Positions 37,650 through 49,213 of a DNA stretch of 64,000 bases are shown here, in pieces. The DNA lies in NCBI RefSeq assembly GCF_905220415.1, contig NC_059551.1, forward strand, positions 8,318,001-8,382,000, written 5' to 3'. Below the pieces are notes generated by a model. It had not been told where the DNA came from. It worked only from the letters and a program-made list of their open reading frames with translations, and made no database searches. Made by a program: the position numbers and the translations under genes. Every line of letters starts with the position of its first letter. Position 1 is the first letter of the stretch. This DNA comes from Colias croceus (taxonomy: Eukaryota > Arthropoda > Insecta > Lepidoptera > Pieridae).

Positions 37650-38110
37650 TGTGTATTACAATAAACGTATAGTGAATCAGTATTAGTTATTTAGTGTAGC
37701 TTTGATTGTATACCGAGACTGCTTTAATTTTTTGTTACGTTTTGTGCCATGGAAAAATCTAATGAAGTACAGAATTTTTATAAAAGATAAATAAATAGAA
37801 CTGAAAGAAAACTTTTTGTGCTACTTATGTAACGTAAATTTAGATAGTTTTAAATATTTATAAGATATAAGAGGCATTTTTTGTTATTTATTTTATCTAT
37901 GTACTTAAAACTTAATACTAACATCGCCATTTTATATCCCGCCTAAGCCTTATCCTATAGTTTTAAGAAAAAAATTAAGTTATAGACGATAAATAATTAT
38001 AATATGGCATTTAAAATAGTTGAACAAACTGTAAGTTCCTACTATTTTTACGTGAGAGTGTAATGTTTAGCTAATAAAAAGTATAAAATAAAATTCATTT
38101 TTATGGTATA
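37650..38110 (+). other. NDNF: NDNF 3' UTR and polyadenylation signals
   Basis: AATAAA hexamers occur at 37660-37665, 37790-37795, 38073-38078 and 38087-38092. The last pair is followed by a T/G-rich run ('tttttatggtataattttgg'), so the transcript probably ends near 38110. The earlier ones allow a shorter form. Confidence 0.5.
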
Positions 38111-39180
38111 ATTTTGGAATTTTATTTAAATCTTCTTGTTACCATCTTACCCAAAAAGTTATCCTTTATTACCTACCTATTTAAATTTCATTGCATTCGT
38201 GCACAAGGTAAGTTAGTGCCATAATAATATTGTGTCTGGGCTAATTATTATGTTGCACTCTATCAGCTAAACCGCTGAGGAATATTAAATAACAGCAAAA
38301 TTTTGTGACTAAAAGAAACTTGGAAGCGACCACTTTGACGGTTTTTCCCTCTACTGTTATTGAAACCGTGACTTGCTATAAAATGGCGAGTGAGAATTTA
38401 TCAGGATGTTTTCTCTAGCCAGAAGATGGACAATAGTATTAAAGTAACCAATCATGATAGGTACATCTCTCTCGCGTTTTTTAACCGTAATAATTGCGTC
38501 TAATAATAAGCCGTAAAACGTTTTTTTCCGGCAAGAGATAAACCGCACCGTAAAACTACCATAAACGTATAGACATTAGACAAGTTCTATAATAATATTA
38601 TTATAGCTCTAAAATATTTAATATTTTTTATTTATATTCATTAGTATTTAGCTGTTTTCTTTATTCAAAAGACTGTACGGCTTAAATCCGTGGTGTTTAG
38701 TCAATACAGTGCGGCCTTACCGCCTTAGCCTTATCGAAATTACACAACATGGAATAAGCGACTATCATAATATTACTAAGATGTTATTTAAATAATACAA
38801 ATTAATTTCTAGCTTATTAGCATCATATTACCTTTATATTAATTTTATTATTAATACCACATAATACAAATTCAAACAAACAAAAAGTTAAGTATTCGTG
38901 ACACTTAACAGCGAAAAAAGAAAATAAATATCGATACGTCAATGTCAAATGTCAATTCTGCAAATTGCAATCAATGACTAAGGAATCCTATGGACAGGGC
39001 ATAATGTTCTATACAAACAACTGATTATACAAATATCATGCATTTCGATACCGAAATAATAAAACGAATACTGTCTCTTTCTAACTAATGAATATTCTGC
39101 TAAGTGAAAATATATGACTATACGTCAGTCAGTGCTAATTCTATACCGTTTGACATTTGAAGTTAGCTCAAATACCTACT
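38111..39180. other. Intergenic DNA between NDNF and the THAP gene
   Basis: AT-rich, without a gene. A 'tatcgata' box is at about 38929-38936 and 'gtcaatgtcaaatgtcaatt' follows it. Nothing else is supportable. Confidence 0.45.
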
Positions 39181-39373
39181 GTGGCCGGGCGCCATTTTAT
39201 GTTCTCGTTATTATGATGTACATGCTCTGTCATTGCTCCGTAGTAAACATTGAAAAATATTGAATATTTTTGTGATTGTGACAAACATTTGTGTCTAAAA
39301 CATATAGAGTGGTCAAGGACAAATAGTGGCATAATACCAAAGCGCAGTATTGTGGGATGTGGCTCCGGAAAGA
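39180..39373 (+). promoter_or_regulatory. Possible promoter/5' UTR of the THAP gene
   Basis: 'ggccgggcgccattttatg' stands out as a GC-rich patch about 190 bp before the candidate ATG. The inference rests on position and composition only. Confidence 0.3.
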
Positions 39374-40594
39374 ATGAAAACTAGAAAAGTTTGTCTTTGC
39401 ACCGGTATGTATACGTTTTGACTGAAATATTAGTTATTACTTTGCTGATTTACTTATTTTCATGTATATTGAATTGAGGAGTATTCACAGACTATGTTCA
39501 GTGTAAAATTGTTACCAAATATAGCTTTATTTTGTATATTTTCGTACTAGTAAAATAATGAATTTGGGTGCTAGTGATGACTTATAATATCGACATCAGC
39601 AAAATGTTCGATGAAGACGTGCGTCTCCCAAGGCTGTGTCATTAATCTTGAGAATAGTTGCTTTGGTGAATACACTTCCAAAATAACAAATTAATTTTGC
39701 CAAGAGCAGCAGAAGGAAAAATAAAACACTTAAATTTACCTAATATGAATTTTAACTTAAGTAAGATTAATCGCTTTTATAGTAGGTACTTTAAAAATGT
39801 ATTTATAAATAAGTCAGGTCAGGACTAAAATTATAATAACCTAAAAATTCATTTTTTGAAGGTTACCAAGAAGTGAAAATAGAAAAGGAGAATGGTTAGA
39901 AGCAATTGAAAATGAAAATATCAAGCCAAATGTAAAGGATATAATATCATAATATGTTCCCTACATTTCCCCGAAAGTGCTTTCAATAGAACAATGGATG
40001 TGATTAGTCTGCACGATGATGCTATACCAGTATGTCTGCCGCTGCATTCACACAGGGTGAGGTTTTTATCTGTAGACACGTGATGTCTTCCAATTTACTT
40101 TTGGTCTTTTTATTTAGATTTAGGGCTGTCATTTATAATCTAACGTTTCTCCTATTTTGAAGGAGGCCTGTGAACAAACTGAGATGGTTTTATATGATTT
40201 TTTTGAGTACAAACTTGGGTGATATTTGGTTGTTGAAATGTTATTGACTGAGGGAAAGTGCAATTTACTTTAAATACATGGGGTGTTTTAAGTTATTTTT
40301 CTATTCTTTATAAATTTATATTTATAAAGCATTTCAATGCCATAAAACCAAAAATATAAATTCAAATTCCGCTATTGTAAGCCCTAATGTTGATATTAAT
40401 TTCAAACCATCAGCATTGCCCTTTTAATTAAAATGTATTGCATTTTAGTTTAAATGTAAAGTGAACAATGCTAGTTAATGTAAACTGTGACATTTCATTT
40501 CCAGGTACCAGTTGAGCCTCAAATCCCGAACTCAAAAATGAACAGAGTGTATCTGAGTGCATTCCAGGCTACACAAAATAGTTTAGCTCTATAA
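39374..40594 (+). pseudogene. THAP zinc-finger gene or gene remnant, frameshifted
   Basis: Exon 1 candidate 39374-39404 encodes MKTRKVCLCT(G) with donor 'g|gtatgt'. A downstream exon from about 39862 encodes LPRSENRKGEWLEAIENENI KP, then an in-frame stop at 39950-39952; in another frame the domain continues at 39955 with CSLHFPESAFNRT and ISLHDDAIP up to a donor at 40056/40057. The last exon, 40505-40594, encodes VPVEPQIPNSK...SLAL and a stop; AATAAA is at 40642-40647. This is the THAP order: Cys pair, P-x-W/EWLEAI, C-x2-H-F, then DDAIP (family 'DAVP'). The middle of the domain may come from an exon starting near 39633 (acceptor 'cccaag'), but I could not phase it into 39862. The frame break could be a true mutation or an assembly error. 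Confidence 0.5.
40302..40364 (-). repeat. Half copy of the hairpin repeat seen at 45160-45302
   Basis: 'ctattctttataaatttata' followed by 'tttataaagcatttcaatgc' and 'cataaaacc' is the inverse of 45166-45228 with few differences. It lies in the last intron of the THAP gene. Confidence 0.7.
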
Positions 40595-40997
40595 TTTTCT
40601 CTATTATTATATATTATTGTTTTTTTTGTCTATTATTTATAAATAAATAAATACAATTACTGTATATTGTGTTGTTCATCGTAATAAAATACTATTATAT
40701 ACCTATATTAGTATATATTATGTTGTTTCATTATATTACATTCCTCAAAACTGAAATTACCAAATTGTAAGTCTACCGTAATCCTTATATCGAAGTCAAA
40801 ATTGAACTGGATTTATCAAATTATACAGGGTTAGCTATCTTGTCCGGCGAGGTTGCTGGTGTTTTACAAGTAACCCTGTATAGGTGTTACCGTCACGAGC
40901 AGCCATCGTCATACTTAATTTTATTAATTGGCATTGTCATTTTTTCCATTTGTAATTTTACTTCTATGTTTTGTACAATAAAGTTAAAATAAATAAA

Positions 40998-41069
40998 AAA
41001 GAGTGTGTGTTTATGTACACGCGTTACAAGTTACGCGCCAAAAGAAGTATAACTTCAAAAAAAATATAT
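40998..41069. repeat. Partial family H repeat upstream of ZNF277
   Basis: 'gagtgtgtgtttatgtacac', 'gcgttacaagttacgcgcca' and 'agaagtataacttcaaa' resemble the ends of the family H copies at 24404 and 36714. Confidence 0.45.
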
Positions 41070-41082
41070 TAATATTATTTTT

Positions 41083-41116
41083 ATATCGATAAACATAATA
41101 ATGTTTATCGATATAT
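41083..41116. promoter_or_regulatory. ZNF277: Perfect palindrome with two TATCGATA (DRE) boxes, ZNF277 promoter
   Basis: Arms 41083-41097 and 41102-41116 are exact inverse 15-mers around a 4-nt loop. Each arm contains TATCGATA (41085-41092 and 41107-41114). In Drosophila this is the DRE bound by DREF (and BEAF-32) at housekeeping promoters. It lies about 220 bp before the ZNF277 start codon; a GC-rich 'ggcgccggcc' follows at about 41158. Function here is inferred. Confidence 0.6.
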
Positions 41117-41333
41117 TCTCGGCACTAAACACCGCCATGTTTTGTTACAAGCAATATGGCGCCGGCCACACTTTTTTTGTAGGTATGTCACTTCCATGTG
41201 ATTCCTTATTCATTGATTGCAATAGGTAGTTGTCAGCTGTCGCATGTGGCGATTAGTAATTATTCTATTTCTTGAAATTTCCTTCATCTTTTACTAAAAA
41301 TACAGTAATAATCCAATATTGAGACTTACTATA

Positions 41334-41583
41334 ATGTCTTCAAGCGATAAGGAATTTTTTGGGCCGCTTACATTGCACCAAAACGTGCAGAAACCCAGTA
41401 TTTTCAAGAGTGATGATATTGTTGAAGGTGCTTGCCCTTTGTGTGATAAAAACTACAATTTACCCGCTGCAGAGAAGGATTTACTAACACATCTGTTCAT
41501 GGAACACCGCCTAGTTATCGCCGATGTTAACCAAATAGCTGATTTACCTGCATATATAAAGTATTGGAAGTCAAGATTCAAAG
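41334..41583 (+). CDS. ZNF277: ZNF277 coding exon 1
   Basis: Encodes MSSSDKEFFGPLTLHQ and the first finger (ACPLC ... THLFMEH), ending in phase 1 at a GTAAAT donor. Confidence 0.92.
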
Positions 41584-43115
41584 GTAAATAATTGCAGTGA
41601 TTTACCGGTAATTAGTTATTTGTATGTATATGCTATCTATTTTTTTATTCTATTTACCTACATCCTTCATAATTTGTAGGGCTTTTCAGGCACCAATTAG
41701 TATAATGGTACAATGATAATGTAAAAAAATGTGTAATGATATCATTAGTGTAAAAGACCAAAAATCGTTTGAATGCATTTTCTTCAATACTTGAGGTATG
41801 CCACAGAGTATGTTCTTGGTCTTTGTTGTAGTTACATACATATTCAAATTTTTAAAATATGGCTTTTCTACCATTTTCTTTTAAGAAATGTTTTAATTAA
41901 TTGAAGAGCTTTGTTAATGCAATGCACTTGTAAGAACTCTAGTTTATATTTTTTAAATTCTTATGTTTTATTAAATACTGTACTCTCTTGTGCCATATAA
42001 TACTGTATGTTTAAATGTAACGTATTGTATAAATTGTATTTAATGGTATACATTTTTCCTTTCCAGAACAATCTCTGCCATATTTTTGCACAACAATGCT
42101 GCTAGACAAAAAACCAGATGGAACAAAGTCAAAAGATGAGGAGTACTTCCTCTTAAGTGATGTTCTACCAGAAGACAAAGAACTCAGATCTAATTTACGC
42201 CAAACAAAACTTGAAAAACTGTTAGAAAGACATGCATTCGAAAGAGAAGATAAAAATTATTCAAAAGAATGCTTATTTTGCAGATATGTATCTATCGGTA
42301 CAAGAGCAAGTTATCTCAATCATTTATTTGAAAAACACAATTTCCACATTGCTAAACCAGACAATCTTATATTCATAGATGACCTCGTTGAATTTCTTGC
42401 ATTAAAGTTAGAAAAACTACAATGCATATATTGTGAAGGCTTGTTTAAAGATCGGACTATACTTAAGGAACACATGCGGAAGAAAGGTCACAAGCGAATC
42501 AATCCAAGCAATAAGGATTATGATAAATACTTTCTAGTCAATTATGTAGGTGATAAACCACCAACATACAAACATAGGCTTACACATACACAAAAACCGA
42601 ATACACAGAAAAGTTTAGATGTTGACAATGATTCAAATGCGGATAGTGATCCTGATTGGTCAGAATGGACAGAAGAAAATGGTCCCGTAATAACGTGCCT
42701 TCTCTGCGACCACACTGAAACAGAATATGAGGTTATACTTGATCACATGGAACGATTACACGAGTTTTCCTTCACAAAAACAACGGTTGGCATGGACTTC
42801 TACCACAAAGTCAAAATAGTCAATTACATTCGACGTCAGATACATTTGAAACAGTGTTTATCGTGTGACACTAAGTTTGATGATCGGAAGAACTTAGAAA
42901 AACACATAAAAGAGACAAATCACTGGGTTTTAAGGAAGGAGAAGTGGGATCAGCCGGAATATTATTTTCCTACGTATGAAGACGATTTGTTTCTCTGTTT
43001 TATACACGATGAGGATGAAAGTTGGTGGTCCAGTGATGAGAAAGACGTTGAAAATCAGAATAGCATGTCGGATAATATATCTAAAGAGATGGCAATGGCT
43101 GTGCTAAATGATTAG
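41334..43115 (+). CDS. ZNF277: Zinc finger protein 277 orthologue, two exons
   Basis: Join 41334-41583 and 42067-43115; GT-AG intron of 483 bp ('aaag|gtaaat' ... 'ttccag|aaca'), phase 1. The protein is 432 residues (human about 450). Start: ATG at 41334; the frame opens slightly earlier but without ATG. Five C2H2 fingers: C34-C37-H53-H58, C152-C155-H169-H174, C203-C206-H219-H225, C294-C297-H310-H315 and C347-C350-H363-H369. Strong ZNF277 signatures: CIYCEGLFKDRTILKEHMRK followed by GHKRINPSNKDYDKYFLVNY, an acidic DPDWSEW linker, KVKIVNYIRRQIH and WDQPEYYFPTYEDD near the C terminus. Family knowledge: vertebrate ZNF277 associates with ribosomal protein uS5 and the Polycomb protein BMI1. All fingers are intact. 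No operon-like link to NDNF; each has its own promoter. Confidence 0.95.
42067..43115 (+). CDS. ZNF277: ZNF277 coding exon 2
   Basis: Acceptor 'ttttcctttccag'; first codon GAA is completed across the junction. Carries fingers 2-5 and the stop TAG at 43113-43115. The reading frame continues upstream of the first internal ATG at 42096, so that ATG is not the start. Confidence 0.95.
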
Positions 43116-43173
43116 GAATTTTTTTATGTATGGAGGATTTATGAACTCTAGTTGAATTTTATAAAATAATAAT

Positions 43174-43179
43174 AATAAA
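43174..43179 (+). other. ZNF277: ZNF277 polyadenylation signal candidate
   Basis: AATAAA about 60 bp past the stop codon. Further AATAAA-like strings follow within 20 bp. Confidence 0.5.
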
Positions 43180-43199
43180 TAAATAGGTAAATATAAACA

Positions 43200-43810
43200 C
43201 ATGTAATGTGAATTGTAACCAATTTTTAAGACATAATATGTTGTAATAATCTATACTTAATTAAAATCTCTTATTATGCTAAAATAATCATAAAAAATAT
43301 AAAACTAGAAAAAAGGCAGAAAAAGTGCAATTAATTATTCAATTTTAAAATCTTTCTATCTTTAATTATATAGTTATCTTTAAAATATATAAATAAGAGT
43401 GTTAACTTATATCATTAAAATGTATTTGTTTAATATCGAGTCAATATCCAATAATATTGATGATGATGAGTTAAAATATTTTTTACTGTTAAAAATTGGA
43501 TACTGAGTTGTGCTTGTGACTGAATATGAAATTAATCTATTATTTGAGCAATAATTATGATAATCTATTTATCCATTTTTCTCCACAGAATATATAATAT
43601 ATTTTGAATTATGTTTATTTTTAAATGTTATAATGGTATGAATCTTTGGTATGTATTTGAATTTTTTGTCCATAAATGTACCATGCAAAAGATTGTGTGG
43701 CAACCCGCATGCATGTCAGTATTGCATGACATGCGGCATGTGCATATAAAGTCATGCTCAACAATTAATACCTAAGTAATCACTGAAATGAAAATGTATA
43801 AAGCTTTATT
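43200..43810. other. Intergenic DNA, no gene seen
   Basis: AT-rich spacer after ZNF277. A small hairpin-like 'gcatgcatgtcag...gcatgacatgcggcatgtgc' near 43708-43744 is the only structure noted. Confidence 0.45.
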
Positions 43811-44588
43811 GCACGCCTCATAAGCGAAGCGTTGAGGTGGGTACTACTGTCACTTCGCGCAAAACATCTGATTTTTCAAACTTAAAATGTCTTTATCTAT
43901 CATACATTACACTTGTAAGATAATACATACACACACATATTAAGAAAAAACACTATTTTTAACATTCATGATATTTTTGATGTCATTTTTGTTATTTAAA
44001 CTAGTTAAAAAACAGTTTAAAAAAGTTCTGTCTTGGACGTCCGTGTGTCTGTATGTGCGGAGGATTTTCTTGTTAACACGATAGCGACCGCAATACTTTA
44101 CTAATCGAGTCTTTTTTTTTCTCTTACGCTTGAGTATGCTCAGGAATAGAACCCTTTCATTTTTCAGGGTCTGATTCGATGTGGTTTAATTGTTATTAAA
44201 TAAACAAAAAAAAAAATATCGACTTTTTTTTTATATATTTATAGTTTACTCAAAATTCACCATTATAAACTCGATTCTTTATACTATAAGCCAAGGTTTA
44301 AAAAAATAAGTTGGTAGTCAGTCCCTTAAACCTGCGCAGTTTCACATCTAGGTGGGGCCACAAGAAAAATAGCTCAATTATTACGGTACCGCTTTCTTTA
44401 CTTTTCCAACTGTTTTGAGACAGTACAAGAGCATTGGCACATGAGAACAAGTGTATCTACATACTATATTTGTATACGTAGTATATTATTATTAGTCTGT
44501 GCTTATATTATACTATACACCTTTATAAATAATCAATTTTATTGTAAAGGATGAGATTATGAGGCGTGCACTTTTGGATTTTCCAAAT
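43811..44588 (+). mobile_element. Family A repeat, copy 2
   Basis: Begins 'gcacgcctcataagcgaagc' and ends 'aggcgtgcacttttggattt' 'tccaaa'. It matches copy 1 over most of its length but has a replaced or inserted block at about 44410-44515 ('gagacagtacaagagcattg' onward). Likely longest and closest to full length. Confidence 0.78.
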
Positions 44589-45159
44589 TTTTAATATTGT
44601 CATTTGAATATGAAGTATAATGATTTTTAAATAAGAAATAATATGTAATTGGTTAATTGTGAATTTTATTTATATTTAGATTTATGTTATATAAATAATT
44701 TCTGAAAGGAATAAACTATAATAAAATTGCATTTATCTTCATGTATTAAATTTTATTTGTACCTGTCTTAAAATTATTCCTGAAAAAGCTGGTACTTCCA
44801 TACCTGAAGTTCATTTTATAAAAACAACAAATTGATAAAATATGTATCATGTAGTTACAAAAAAAGTTGAATTTCATTTATATTAAAAAAATAAATAATA
44901 ATATATTCTGTAATTTAAATAATATTCTTAAGACAGATACGAACGACTACACGACGCGACGGGCTAATATTTTCCTTACTACGACATGGCTCCGTACTAC
45001 CTACTTTAAAAATTAGAGATTGGCTCATCTGTACTACCTGATGGCTAATGATAGAAAATAAAAATTTTAATTAATACATATTATGATAAATGTATTATCT
45101 TGTTGTTACATGGTCATTTAAATCAACGTATTGTACAATTTACTATTAATATTACTTGT

Positions 45160-45302
45160 ACATGAATTTATATTTTTTGGTTTTTATGGCATTCAAATGC
45201 TTTATAAATATAAATTTATAAAGAATAGTAAAACTGGCGCGAAGGATGCGGGTTCAAGTCCCGCCTCGTGATCGAATTTTTTCTATTCTTTATAAATTTA
45301 TA
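45160..45302. repeat. Hairpin repeat with a tRNA-like T arm in its loop
   Basis: Arms 45209-45228 and 45283-45302 are perfect 20-bp inverse copies. The loop contains a perfect T-arm, GCGGG-TTCAAGT-CCCGC (45248-45264), followed by 'ctcgtgatcga', like the 3' half of a tRNA or a tRNA-derived SINE. A half copy without the T arm is at 40302-40364. It is not a complete tRNA: no convincing D arm or anticodon arm. Confidence 0.65.
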
Positions 45303-45744
45303 TTTACTTGTACATTATTTTGCACACTACTTGATTGATTGGGACCTTTTATTTATTTATTTATTTCATTTATCTCAGATTAATTTAATATCCATATATT
45401 TGTTAGTAAAATGGCCTTAAAAAACTATGTTAGTATTATAATTCTATTTAATATTAAAAACAATCTTATTTCCATTTACAACCTGCTTGAGACATGGATT
45501 TTGACCCAATGTCTCAAGACATTGCTGTCCCTTTTAGGTTTTGTGTAGGTATTATGTTCCTAAATGTAAATCATTTATTCTCAGCTATTATTCATTTATA
45601 TTATCAACTTTATTCGCATTTACTTAAGCTATGTTATTCTGGATTGAGAAAATAAGCTTTACTTTCCTATTATCGATTACAAGATATGAATTCGATACCT
45701 ACTTAGTGCCGGTCGAAAGAGCATGGGACATTTTAGTATGAAGC

Positions 45745-46398
45745 CTGGTATACCTACCAATTTGCGATAAAAAAAAAAGTCATTTTGGCGGCAAGAGATG
45801 AAACATGTGCCAATCGATAGTACATCAAAATACAAATAGGAAATACTCTTTGGTAAAATGTCGTAATTGATACGGTTTCGGAATAAATAAGAGTTTAAAA
45901 AAATTTTTTTTTTTTAGTTTTTTGAATTATTTGTTACTTCTTACACTTAAACGTTAAGACAAAGCATATACAACTTCTAATTTGTAATAAAAGGGTTTCA
46001 AAATGTTGTATTACTATCAAAACGAAAGTAATAAACCAACTTTGGGCTAGGGATACGCACGTGCGGTGCGTCACTTATCGACAACCGTTATCGATATGGT
46101 TAGTTACGATGAAGATCAGTTTAGTTTCAGTTTCGGATGCAAATAAATTATTGAGTATTGAGTATTGGAGTAAATAAGTTTTTTTTACTTAACCTTTAAG
46201 TGTAAGAAGTAACAAATAATTCAAAAAACTGAAAAAAAAAAATTTTTAACCCTTATTTATTCCGAAACCGTATCAATTACGACATTTTACCAAAGAGTAT
46301 TTCCTATTTGTATTTTGATGTACTATCGATTGGCACATGTTTCATCTCTTGCCGCCAAAATGAAGTTTTTTCAAAATTTCCAACTTTAGGTATACCAG
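45745..46398. mobile_element. Fold-back element with about 210-bp inverted arms
   Basis: Arms about 45745-45958 and 46188-46398 pair over nearly their whole length (for example 'ttttggcggcaagagatgaa' against 'ttcatctcttgccgccaaaa'). The outer tips are 'ctggtatacctac' and 'taggtataccag'. The unique 230-bp centre holds a TATCGATA box (46089-46096) and 'gatcagtttagtttcagttt'. No coding frame. Confidence 0.85.
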
Positions 46399-47241
46399 TT
46401 AGGTTCCTTGCTTTTTGTGAAGTGAATTTTCTTTTTATTGGTTATTGGTAGTTACCATACTATTAAACTAAAAAAATATTGTGGTAATTATAATACGGTG
46501 GTACTTACCCATTGGTTAGACATAGAAAAAGGTACATAATATTATACAACTTTTTTTACATAAGTACGAGCAATTTGCATGAAAGATGTTGATTATTGTT
46601 CTGTGGATGATTATCGCAGCTAGCTGATTGATCTCTTAGGGAATTTCTTCGCCAAATATGTATCTAAGTAATTGGAACTACAGATATTATGGAAGGAAGG
46701 AACCTCATTTCTCTCGTCTCAGAATTAATAGAGAGCCGCGTGTAACAGCGTCCTACAAACTAATTAACTATCTCCTATCAACCTGTAACCTACTTCGTAA
46801 ACTAGTTATTAATTCCTCCAATAATTATCTTTTATTCGCATTATCTTTTTGTACATATGTCATATGTGCAATAATGCCTAAGTATACCTACGACTTTCGT
46901 CAACCGACTTTTTGTATGTGCAAATGTGCATGACTTAGGTGCATCTCTGTAACTTTACGTATCTCTGTTCTGGTCGGATGGTACCTGTTTTTGGTCTTAA
47001 AAAATCTTAAAAACTTTCACGATTATAATGTTAGTTGGATATTATATTAAGATTATTATAACAGCTTTGCTATAAAGTTTTAAGCTGAGTGGGTAGTAAT
47101 TAAATCTTCACAGATGAGAAATTCTACGCACGTAACCCATCGTTGAAACTATTATCTAAGATATTGTGGCTGATCAATAAGTTTTCCTTTTGTCTCCTTC
47201 TATCTATAGTTTTCGAAGATATTTACTATATTTTATTACTA

Positions 47242-47362
47242 GCTGCGCCCCACGGTTTCACTCGCGTGGCTCCGCTCCAGTTGGTCTTAGCGTGATGATA
47301 GGTAATATAGCTTAAACTTCCTCGATAAATGGGTTATCTAACACCGAAAGAATTTTTTAAAT
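47242..47362 (+). repeat. Family B repeat, truncated
   Basis: 'gctgcgccccacggtttcac', 'gataaatgggttatctaaca' and 'ccgaaagaatttttt'; the tail is missing. Confidence 0.65.
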
Positions 47363-47732
47363 GTAGTTTATGTAATATAATTCTTCTATTCTTTATTTGT
47401 ATGTAATTATCTTGAGTATAAAAAATATGTTAATGAAAACTTAATTAAGCTTCAGAAAAAAATATAATTCCCAACATACGTAGACACTTATTATAATAAT
47501 CCCAGTTTATTTGTTCATAAAGAAAACCCTGATTACATTGCTGTCTCAATTACATAAACTCTAATTAACCAACTTGAGCTAAAATTCTAAAGATTTTTCT
47601 AATTAAGTAGGTAAGTGGAACATTTGTGGAATTGCTGAGTAAGTACCTAGAATCTAGATAAGAAATTTTCTTAAAAATTTAGTATATAATAACTATAATT
47701 GGGCAAAGCATACCTAACTGTCTGTATAACTG

Positions 47733-47935
47733 TGGAACGATCTGCCACCTGCGGTGTTTCCGAACAACTACGACATTGGGGCCTTCAAGAAAAGAGCTTA
47801 TTTGTCCATAAAAGGCCGGCAAAGCACCTGTAACACTCCTTGTGTTACAAGGGTTTATGGTCGGTGGTGACCACTTAGCATCAGGTGGCCCACCTTCTCC
47901 TTTGCTTGCTCTGACACAAAAAATAAAAATAAAAA
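47733..47935 (+). mobile_element. 3' end of a CR1/Jockey-type LINE
   Basis: Frame 47733-47870 encodes [20 protein letters not shown] and [10 protein letters not shown], ending CVTRVYGRW and a stop: the C terminus typical of CR1/Jockey-clade reverse transcriptase ORFs in Lepidoptera. The 3' UTR 'ggtgaccacttagcatcagg' and an A-rich tail follow. An in-frame stop just upstream (47727-47729) shows 5' truncation. Its A-rich tail abuts family A copy 3. Confidence 0.75.
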
Positions 47936-48500
47936 GTTTGGAAAATCCAAAAGTGCACGCCTCATAATCTCATCCTTTACAATAAAATTGATTATTTATA
48001 AAGGTGTATATAATATAAGTATGTAGATATTTATGTTTATGGTGTAAATAAAGAATATATATCGATATACTAAAATTATGGAGAAGAGTCGATATTTTTT
48101 TTTGTTTATTTAATAACAATTAAACCACATCGAATCAGACCCTGAAAAATGAAAGGGTTCTATTCCTGAGCATACCTACTCAAGCGTAAGAGAAAAAAAA
48201 AAGACTCGATTAGTAAAGTATTTCGGTCGCTATCGTGTTAACAAGAAAATCCTCACATACAGACACACGGACGTCCAAGACAGAACTTTTTTAAACTGTT
48301 TTTTAACTAGTTTAAATAACAAAAATGACATCAAAAATATCATGAATGTTAAAAATAGTGTTTTTTCTTAATATGTGTGTGTATGTATTATCTTACAAGT
48401 GCAATGTAGGATACATAAAGACATTTTAAGTTTGAAAAATCAGATGTTTTGCGCGAAGTGACAGTAGTACCCACCTCAACGCTTCGCTTATGAGGCGTGC
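47936..48500 (-). mobile_element. Family A repeat, copy 3 (inverted, internally deleted)
   Basis: Reads 'gtttggaaaatccaaaagtg' 'cacgcctcataat' at its start and 'gcttatgaggcgtgc' at its end, the inverse of copies 1 and 2. It lacks part of the interior near 48010-48090 relative to copy 1. Confidence 0.75.
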
Positions 48501-49017
48501 AAAAAAGTGTAGAGAAATAAGCACGACCTAAGTATCTACCCATTGCCATAAATTCCTAGAAGCTATTTTATTTATTTTTTAAAAATATAATTTATAAATA
48601 CAAATGGGAACTATATTTTCTATCACCAAAATTTATATTTGTCATCAAGTTGTATCACCTAATAAATAGATCTATCACCACGAAATATTTTCGTTCTCAG
48701 ATAAACAAAAATTGTTCCCAGGTATGAATTATCAAATTAATGTTAATATATGTGTAAAATAAGAGATCGATAACCAACAAAATTATATTGCTTTACATGA
48801 ATATAAACTTCGTTCATAAAATAACAGTTTTGTTACTTAAATAATAGCTCTGTGCTCAGAATGGTAGATCTGTCACCAAATAAATCGATTATTGATCCCT
48901 GACTGCGACTCCTTTTTATTTGATATTTTGTCACCAATACAGTAGCAACATTTTATTTCGTTCAGATAATAAATTAATAGTATTCGTTATCAATTTAATA
49001 CCTACATCAATTTATAA

Positions 49018-49213
49018 TTTTAATCAAAAAATGATCAAATGGGCGGAGACAAATTGGCGCGCTTTAAAAATTGACATGTGCAAACATATTATCGGATTAG
49101 CCATACGCTTAAAGCTGGCCAACCCCCCACCAGAAACAAAAAATGTGCTTATCGGCCAGAAAAGAAAAAGGGGGCGCCCTTCGAAATCCAAACCAGCGCT
49201 GATTATTCAATGA
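49018..49213 (+). pseudogene. C-terminal fragment of a transposase-like protein
   Basis: Encodes NFNQKMIKWAETNWRALKID, then CKHIIGLAIRLKLANPPPET and KRKRGRPSKSKPALIIQ before the stop. RGRPSK is an AT-hook-like motif, common at the ends of transposase or chromatin proteins. The pattern 'W+-D...HIIGLA-RL..PNPPPE' looks like the C terminus of a DDE transposase (piggyBac-like is possible), but I cannot fix the family. The upstream catalytic part is absent. Confidence 0.45.

Noticed and set aside
45238..45275. Possible functional tRNA gene
   Set aside because: Only the T arm and acceptor 3' strand are present; D arm, anticodon arm and 5' acceptor strand are missing.
46658..46933. 91-codon open frame
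   Set aside because: No domain, no splice context and biased composition; consistent with chance.
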